Shown in pieces: positions 42,185 through 47,214 of a DNA stretch of 47,214 nt. The translations under genes were made by a program, and so were the position numbers. Origin of the DNA: Fragilaria crotonensis (Eukaryota; Bacillariophyta; Fragilariophyceae; Fragilariales; Fragilariaceae). The notes beneath the pieces are model-generated. The model was not told the DNA's origin. It saw only the letters and a program-made list of their open reading frames with translations, and ran no database searches. The stretch is taken from contig JAKSYS010000503.1 in NCBI GenBank assembly GCA_022925895.1, forward strand, positions 1 to 47,214, in the 5' to 3' direction. The stretch's first letter is position 1. Every line of letters starts with the position of its first letter.

Positions 42185-43117
42185 TCAAGACGTCGTTGTC
42201 AGAGAAGTGAGCGCATTTTGAGCCAAAGTGTACAAAGAGAACGACAAACTGGTGGCTATGGTATTTTTCAGCATGGATGGGAGGATTCCGCGGTAGAGGC
42301 TTCCAAATCCTTCGTGCCGCACGATTTGCACCAAACAATCCACAGTTCCTTGGTACCGAACGTGATGCGACTCATATGCTTGCACTTGTAGTCTTTTCTT
42401 GACGGTATCCAAGGGATACACTAACAGCTTACTGGAACTGCCAGATATGGCACCTGCCACTCCTGCATTGAAAGCCGTCTTCTCTCCCACAAGTGTTTCG
42501 TAGATCAAAAAGTTAAACCCCATGTACGGAACAATCCCGCAGAGACTGGGTACAATTCCAGCCCAGAATCCCCATAAACCTTGTCGCCGTAGCATGTCTC
42601 GCGCAAAGCCCAGCATGGTCATGGGTCCTCCCACTTTCTGCGACGCTGCAAAATTAGTTCGACAAATATCCAAGGGATACGTCAACACGGTGGCGGTGAC
42701 TCCTGCCAATGCCCCGGCAACAAAGGCAATTGCTGATTTGTTACTTTTATGATTGTGTGACGACGAAAATGACAAGAGATGCGACTGCTGTTGGAGGGCT
42801 TCCGACAAGCGCGCGTAGACGGCAAATTGGATGGCGGAATATCCCACCCATAAGTAAGTGGCTGGAATGTTGCCTCGAAAGAAGCCTTTCCAACCGGATT
42901 CGCGAGTTACATCTTGGAGGTGCGCCCAAATTGTCATGTTGGGTTCCAATTGCAATCGGATGCGTATCAAATCCAGGGGAGCCACCACCATGCGGGCACC
43001 CGCGCCAGCAAAACAACCGGCAATGGCATTGTTCGACAAGGATATCAGCCATGACGATGGTGCCGACGAGGGCTCAAGTTGTTGCTCTTGTTCTGATACT
43101 GCCATCTGACACTGCAT
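42185..43117 (-). CDS. Mitochondrial carrier, thiamine pyrophosphate carrier-like (SLC25A19)
   Basis: A 310-residue inner-membrane solute carrier with the three tandem carrier repeats. The PX[DE]XX[KR] signatures are PLDLIRIRLQ, PLDICRTNFAA and PLDTVKKRLQVQ, and each is followed by the usual G-rich helix (GFFRGNIPA, GFWAGIVPS, SLYRGILPS). The third-repeat stretch KKRLQVQAYESHHVRYQGT resembles SLC25A19/TPC1, which imports thiamine pyrophosphate into mitochondria in exchange for nucleotides. The substrate is inference from this similarity; other nucleotide or CoA carriers are the alternative. The Met at 43117 and the in-frame Met four codons later are equally good starts. Intact, no intron needed. 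Confidence 0.88.
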   Translation of the reverse strand: MQCQMAVSEQEQQLEPSSAPSSWLISLSNNAIAGCFAGAGARMVVAPLDLIRIRLQLEPNMTIWAHLQDVTRESGWKGFFRGNIPATYLWVGYSAIQFAVYARLSEALQQQSHLLSFSSSHNHKSNKSAIAFVAGALAGVTATVLTYPLDICRTNFAASQKVGGPMTMLGFARDMLRRQGLWGFWAGIVPSLCGIVPYMGFNFLIYETLVGEKTAFNAGVAGAISGSSSKLLVYPLDTVKKRLQVQAYESHHVRYQGTVDCLVQIVRHEGFGSLYRGILPSMLKNTIATSLSFSLYTLAQNALTSLTTTS

Positions 43118-43870
43118 CGTACGCTACTAATAAGTACGGTTGCTGCAGTTGTCTATGTGTACATATGCTGTTTGTTGCGTCCAAGAAACATCCACTTTCG
43201 CATCAGTTCCGAATCGCATCTCGGCAGCAGGCAGGGCAGCAGCTGGTGTCGTACGCAGTGCGGAGTTCGGAGTGCCACGACTTCGCTCATCAAATGGCGC
43301 GCTATGGTGTTGGTAGAGTGTACGGGTTTGTACTGTAGTACTACGCGGTACCTCGTACCGGTACCTTGCGTTAGGAGGGAATTCGTCCGAGTATCTTTCC
43401 AACAACACTACAATGTACAATCTACAATGTAGTACTAGTACCAAGTACCGGATAACTGAGGACTGCTTGAGCACGTCTGAGCTGTTACTCGGAGTATTCC
43501 CTAAGAAAGTACCAGGTACGGCTAGTACCTGGTACTTTACTAACGGCTACCGGCAGCTATGTACCACTACAGTCTACAGTGGTACCAAAGTAGCGATCGT
43601 CGTTGCAGTAACCTGCCACATTTCTACATTTCTAACCTACCTGTAGTCGAGTAGTATCTGGCACGTGAAGTCTACTGGTACAGGAATACCTACACTAATA
43701 TATCATGTATTGTATATATGTATATGTAGTAACTGAATCCATTTGTTCTCTCGAATGCATGTTGTCAGTTGTCAAGCACTGCTACTAGAGCAGTAGTCCG
43801 AATTTACTCATACCGGTGCATACCTCCATCCCCTCCGCATCAACGAGGAGGTGGCATAACTTTCATCAAG
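43118..43870. other. Divergent intergenic region, GTAC-dense
   Basis: Between divergent carrier and Mpv17 genes. GTAC palindromes, often paired as GGTACC or GTACNNGTAC, cluster at 43320-43590. No gene is seen. Confidence 0.5.
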
Positions 43871-44643
43871 ATGAACGACAGAGATGCATCTTATACGCTC
43901 GCGGACAGGGAGGAAGAAACTGAGTGGGAGGAGGGCCAAACGAGGGATCTTCGACGGAAATATATGGAACTTCTGGACAAGTACCCGTTGACAACGAAGT
44001 CCTGCACGTCGGCCTTGCTAGGAGCTTTGGGTGCGATCATTGCTGGAATGTCGATCGAACGTTCCAGCGGAAGAAGATTAAGACGTGTCGAAGGTGTTCG
44101 ATGGCTTGACGTGTTGGCCTACGCCATTTGTGGAGCATTGCAGGGTCCGTTGGGCCACTATTGGTGAGAATCTCTTCGCTTTTTACTTGATATCATGGGG
44201 CTGCAAAGCAATAGAACTTGCTCATGTACAACAACTACAGGTATGCCTGGTGGGAGGAAAATGGTCCCGAATCGCAATCCAACTCTATGCTAGTAGACAG
44301 GATTTTGGTTCAGCCACCGATGATCTTGTTGCTGTATGTGTCGTTGGATGTTATCAAGGCAGCACTGAAAGAAATTGTTCCATCATTCCAGCGTAGCATG
44401 GCAGTGCTGGGGCCTGTTGTTGTGAGTAGCTGGAGGTTCTGGCCCGTCGTTCTCTATCTAACGTAAGTTCTTGTGTGATTTGTCCCGCGCGAAGATTGAA
44501 TCTGTGAATTGACGTCGTTGTTGTCGTCTAGCGGTCAGGTAATCAAGAGACGAAAGAACCGAGTTGCCGTGCTCAAACTCTGGAGCTTACTTTGGGATGT
44601 GTATATTTGTAAACAACGACGTTCCCTCCCTTCATTACAATGA
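43871..44643 (+). CDS. Mpv17/PMP22 family membrane protein
   Basis: Three exons: 43871-44163, 44241-44462 and 44532-44643, with GT-AG introns of 77 and 69 bp; all junctions keep the frame. Family marks are GALQGPLGHYWYAWWEE across the first junction, LVDRILVQPPMILLLYVSLD, and SSWRFWPVVLYLT followed by LKLWSLLWDVYI near the C terminus, matching the GP..H.WY, DQ....P and NW..WP..Q..NF..VP order of Mpv17/PMP22 proteins. These are four-helix proteins of mitochondrial inner or peroxisomal membranes; the exact role is uncertain for the family. I chose the ATG at 43871 because the upstream part of the ORF is Ser/Pro-rich and unlike the family. About 208 residues. Confidence 0.82.
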
Positions 44644-45520
44644 CACAAAGAACCTTGGATGGCTCGAGATCGAGTATCAACGAAGCGATGTCCGCATTTG
44701 GCGGGCAGCAGAGAATTTAACTTGCTTCATGCGTTCCTTCGGCGTCAGTATCAGACAGACTCTAGACCATTAGTTGAACTCCGAGGTCTGCTTTATGCCG
44801 AGTTTTCGCCGTTGTGCGGAGCTGTCCCTAGCATGTAGAATGTGATGGTCACCGATGGGGATGACGATGCATGCCAGAAAAAAAGAAATTGCATGCCTCC
44901 ATGTTAGCGTGCTTGTGGTTCAGGCGTTTTGAACACGACCTCATTTGCCCTAGACTAAAGCGTATCATTAAACCAAGATATGTGCAAAGAGATTACAAAC
45001 AAGAGAAGGTAAGCCCTTGACCATTTGGTTCATAATATAGATGCCGCTCGTCGCCTATGCTACACTGGTGCTGAATACCTTGCGTCCGTATGTTTACGGT
45101 TTACACTATGGTACCGGTACGATGTGTGATGTGTGATGTGTGATAATTGATACTGGAGTACTGAGTAATCGAGTACTAGTAACTGAAAACGTGGAGCATG
45201 AACCTGGAACATGCCTGTCAGCGACAGTATCGCGCGAAAGATACTACTACTGGAGTACCAGGTACTCCAGTACAGTAGCACAAAATGCGAACAGTGGACT
45301 CGAGACTCGAGGCACAATTTCCTGGTGGTGCGAAACAGCTGATGGATCGACGTAATATGTACCTGTACCTGGATCCATCAGATAGGATCCGGCTTGACAC
45401 CATAGCATCTCTGTGATGATTTGTCAAGCACTTGGAGTTGTACAAATACCAACTCCGCGTGCTATCCAATATTACGCAATTGCTGGCTTCCTCCTTGTTT
45501 CTACATCCGTCTAGACCAAC
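44644..45520. other. Intergenic region between Mpv17 and GNAT genes
   Basis: No gene recognised. A short GTGTGATGT-type tandem run lies at about 45121-45142, followed by GTAC-rich DNA to about 45370. The GNAT promoter should be in the last part. Confidence 0.45.
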
Positions 45521-46051
45521 ATGACGCGTCAGCGCACACGGATCATCTCTCTACTTCCACTTCTCATCACTGCTGTACATGGCATGGCCGTGACCATCCG
45601 TCCGGCTACTGCCATGGACCTCTTTTCTGCACGCAAGATTCTCTTCCAGGAAGCGATGAACCCTCTGGCCATTTCGGAGCGAACCCTATTGGTAGCGGCA
45701 CAATCAGAGGACGGCGACATGGTAGGATTCGGACAGATTCGACCCCTCGATTCCGTCTATTCGGAATTGGCGTCGCTTTATGTGTACCCCGAATATCGTC
45801 GTCAAGGCATCGGGTCAGCTCTGGTGGAGAAGCTGTTAGAACGACATGATGCAGATCCATTCCATTCTAGAAGACTATGCCTTTTAACTTTGATGCCAAC
45901 CGTTAAGTTTTACGAAAAGCATGGATTTGAAGTACAAACGTCGATCGAAGATCTTCCATCTGCGTTTCAATTCGAGTTCAAGGCTGGAGCTCTGGTGTCA
46001 AGCATATTGGGAAATGATATCTGCTGCATGGTGCGTGATGGGAGCAAATAA
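45521..46051 (+). CDS. GNAT-family N-acetyltransferase
   Basis: 176 residues. Motif A of the acetyl-CoA-binding fold is clear in YVYPEYRRQGIGSALVEKLL (about residues 87-106, R/Q-x-x-G-x-G/A). The preceding strands, VTIRPATAMD and DMVGFGQIRP, and the following LTLMPTVKFYEKHGFEV complete the fold. The N terminus is hydrophobic (RIISLLPLLITAVHG), so the protein may be secreted or organelle-directed; an alternative start at the Met before AVTIRPAT would give a cytosolic form. The acetyl acceptor is unknown. It converges with KTI12, the two stop codons being only about 10 bp apart. Confidence 0.82.
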   Translation: MTRQRTRIISLLPLLITAVHGMAVTIRPATAMDLFSARKILFQEAMNPLAISERTLLVAAQSEDGDMVGFGQIRPLDSVYSELASLYVYPEYRRQGIGSALVEKLLERHDADPFHSRRLCLLTLMPTVKFYEKHGFEVQTSIEDLPSAFQFEFKAGALVSSILGNDICCMVRDGSK

Positions 46052-46059
46052 CCACAAGA

Positions 46060-47207
46060 TTACTTATTCACTTGAGCTTCAACGTACTGCACAAACGACT
46101 CGACCAGCCCTCTCTGAGACGTATCATCTGGAGGGATCTTGGAGACCCATCGTACGTATTGCTTCCGCAGTCGCTTTAGCTCCGTCAAGGGGACTTGTCG
46201 CCGGCATGTCATCTGGATAGGGTCACCAAATTCTGTCAACGTTACGAATGATCCATAATTTTGAGTTTGCGCAGCCACGAGAGCATTACATACTTGAAGC
46301 GTCAGAGAATCAACTTCGTGCAAGACATTGGATTGTGCATTCACGTGTTGTCGTGTAGAGAAGCCCTCCTTGAGAGGAGCCACATTTAACAGAAATTCAT
46401 CCAAGATAGCGTCGATTTGCTCTTCCAAAGTTTTTTTAGGCTCATCTTTGCTGAATTTTACTTCGGTTGATATTGCGTCAATTGTTCTACATCTCCTTCG
46501 TTTGGTGACAGTTGAGCTCGATTGCTAGGTCGAGGCTCGCCTGAACCCAGCACCCTTGGAAAACGTCGATGCAGCAGTCACCTCTGGTGTTCCTTCGGCG
46601 ACTGCAGCGTTGACATTAATTCCATTATTCATAGCCTCGCTGAGTTCGTGCATATTGTAGACTGATTGTTTCCGAGCATCTTGGGCCACTTGGTCCGCAT
46701 TTTCTGACGCTGGGCTCAAGTCGACTCGCCATAGGGGTTTGTCCCATCGATTCCGTGGATCTGGCGGTTCGAATCGCTGAATTAACTCTCGCATTTGGTC
46801 GTCAGTGAAGTAGTAGCCTGGCTTCTCTTCTCCTCTTATTCTATTCAACTTCATAGCGTCCGAGTTGAGAATCCAAATCATACCATGCTGCTGTTTTGCC
46901 GCCTTGCTCAGACAGTGCAACTCGTAGCGATATCCCTTGATGTAATTTAGAGAATCGCAGATGACCAACGTCTTGTCCTGCAACGATCTATCCACCTTTG
47001 CCTTCAATGCGGATCGGGTTGACTTTTCGGCGTGCGACGATATGTAGCATTCCGATTTGTTGCGATCCACACAGACCGATTCTTCGTTCACAATGACAAC
47101 AGAAGTAATCAACTTGGATTTGTGTTGAAGCGCTCGTTGGCTCAATAGTTGCGCAAAGGTTGTCTTGCCAACACTGGGATGGCCTCCGTCAAGATAAGAC
47201 ACGGCAT
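46060..47207 (-). CDS. KTI12: KTI12, Elongator-associated P-loop ATPase
   Basis: KTI12 regulates the Elongator complex, which modifies the wobble uridine of tRNAs. Near the right edge the minus strand reads MPCLILTG from the ATG at 47207, then, after one missing G near 47190, GHPSVGKTTFAQLL with the Walker A loop. DKTLVICDSLNYIKGYRYEL is the Walker B and following region, and FEPPDPRNRWDKPLW is the KTI12/PSTK signature. The C-terminal part, LEEQIDAILDEFLLN to the stop at 46060, is the tRNA-binding half. Between them, a TAG at 46525 and a frame change near 46455 interrupt the protein. Two compensating indels would give SNRAQLSPNEGDVEQLTQ as linker, which I prefer to a real stop. Protein length about 370. 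The gene is probably complete within 7 bp of the window end. Confidence 0.85.
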
Positions 47208-47214
47208 CTTCAAT

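Noticed and set aside
46525-46527. In-frame TAG in KTI12 as possible stop-codon recoding
   Set aside because: A shifted frame across this stretch gives a better linker sequence, and two compensating single-base indels explain it, as in other genes here.
46766-46776. GGTTCGAATCG, a tRNA B-box-like word
   Set aside because: It lies inside the conserved KTI12 coding sequence and has no partner arms.

Overview
This window looks like nuclear DNA of a diatom, probably a pennate one; that assignment is inference. The support is GT-AG introns of about 67-80 bp (with a few longer ones), an SPX-MFS vacuolar phosphate transporter, an ER BiP ending in DDEL, two carotenoid oxygenases, a secretory or plastid-type leader on a small membrane protein, and a stramenopile-style Crypton remnant. 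Genes lie on both strands as single transcription units and no operons are evident. No tRNA, rRNA or CRISPR was found.

Layout. 1-2475 is gene-poor. 2476-3919 (+) encodes the DNA primase catalytic subunit. 3946-8311 (-) is an SPX region followed by an MFS transporter, probably one gene. 8995-10158 (-) is NTAN1, an N-degron pathway amidase. 10947-13001 (+) is a frame-broken Crypton-like tyrosine recombinase with a GCR1_C-like tail. 14078-15261 is a 1.18 kb non-autonomous DNA element with about 58-bp terminal inverted repeats and a 9-bp target duplication. 15489-16592 (+) is an unknown multipass membrane protein. 16907-18330 (-) is a PDZ plus CRAL-TRIO protein. 18502-24343 is a complete 5.8 kb DNA transposon with an 8-bp target duplication, carrying a 1255-residue P-element-like transposase and a second ORF. 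24961-29567 (-) holds two tandem carotenoid cleavage oxygenases. 30326-31286 (-) is an SDR-like NAD-binding protein. 32308-34093 is a satellite-like array. 34652-35927 (+) is a frame-broken DUF1295/steroid-reductase-like membrane protein. 36464-38860 (+) is BiP. 38963-39538 (-) is a small membrane protein. 40112-41856 (+) is a photolyase/cryptochrome-family protein. 42185-43117 (-) is a mitochondrial carrier like SLC25A19. 43871-44643 (+) is an Mpv17/PMP22 protein. 45521-46051 (+) is a GNAT acetyltransferase. 46060-47207 (-) is KTI12.

The genes do not form one pathway. The accessory content is the notable part: three different transposon types (P-like, Mutator-like non-autonomous, Crypton), an inverted intergenic duplication about 20 kb apart that preserves an empty insertion site, a higher-order repeat array with nested hairpins, and a gene pair with mosaic divergence.

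Caution: many clearly conserved genes (primase, SPX, BiP, photolyase, KTI12, DUF1295) are broken by single-base shifts, and most of those I could resolve fit a missing base in a short homopolymer. I read this as mainly assembly error, so predicted proteins from those loci should not be taken literally.
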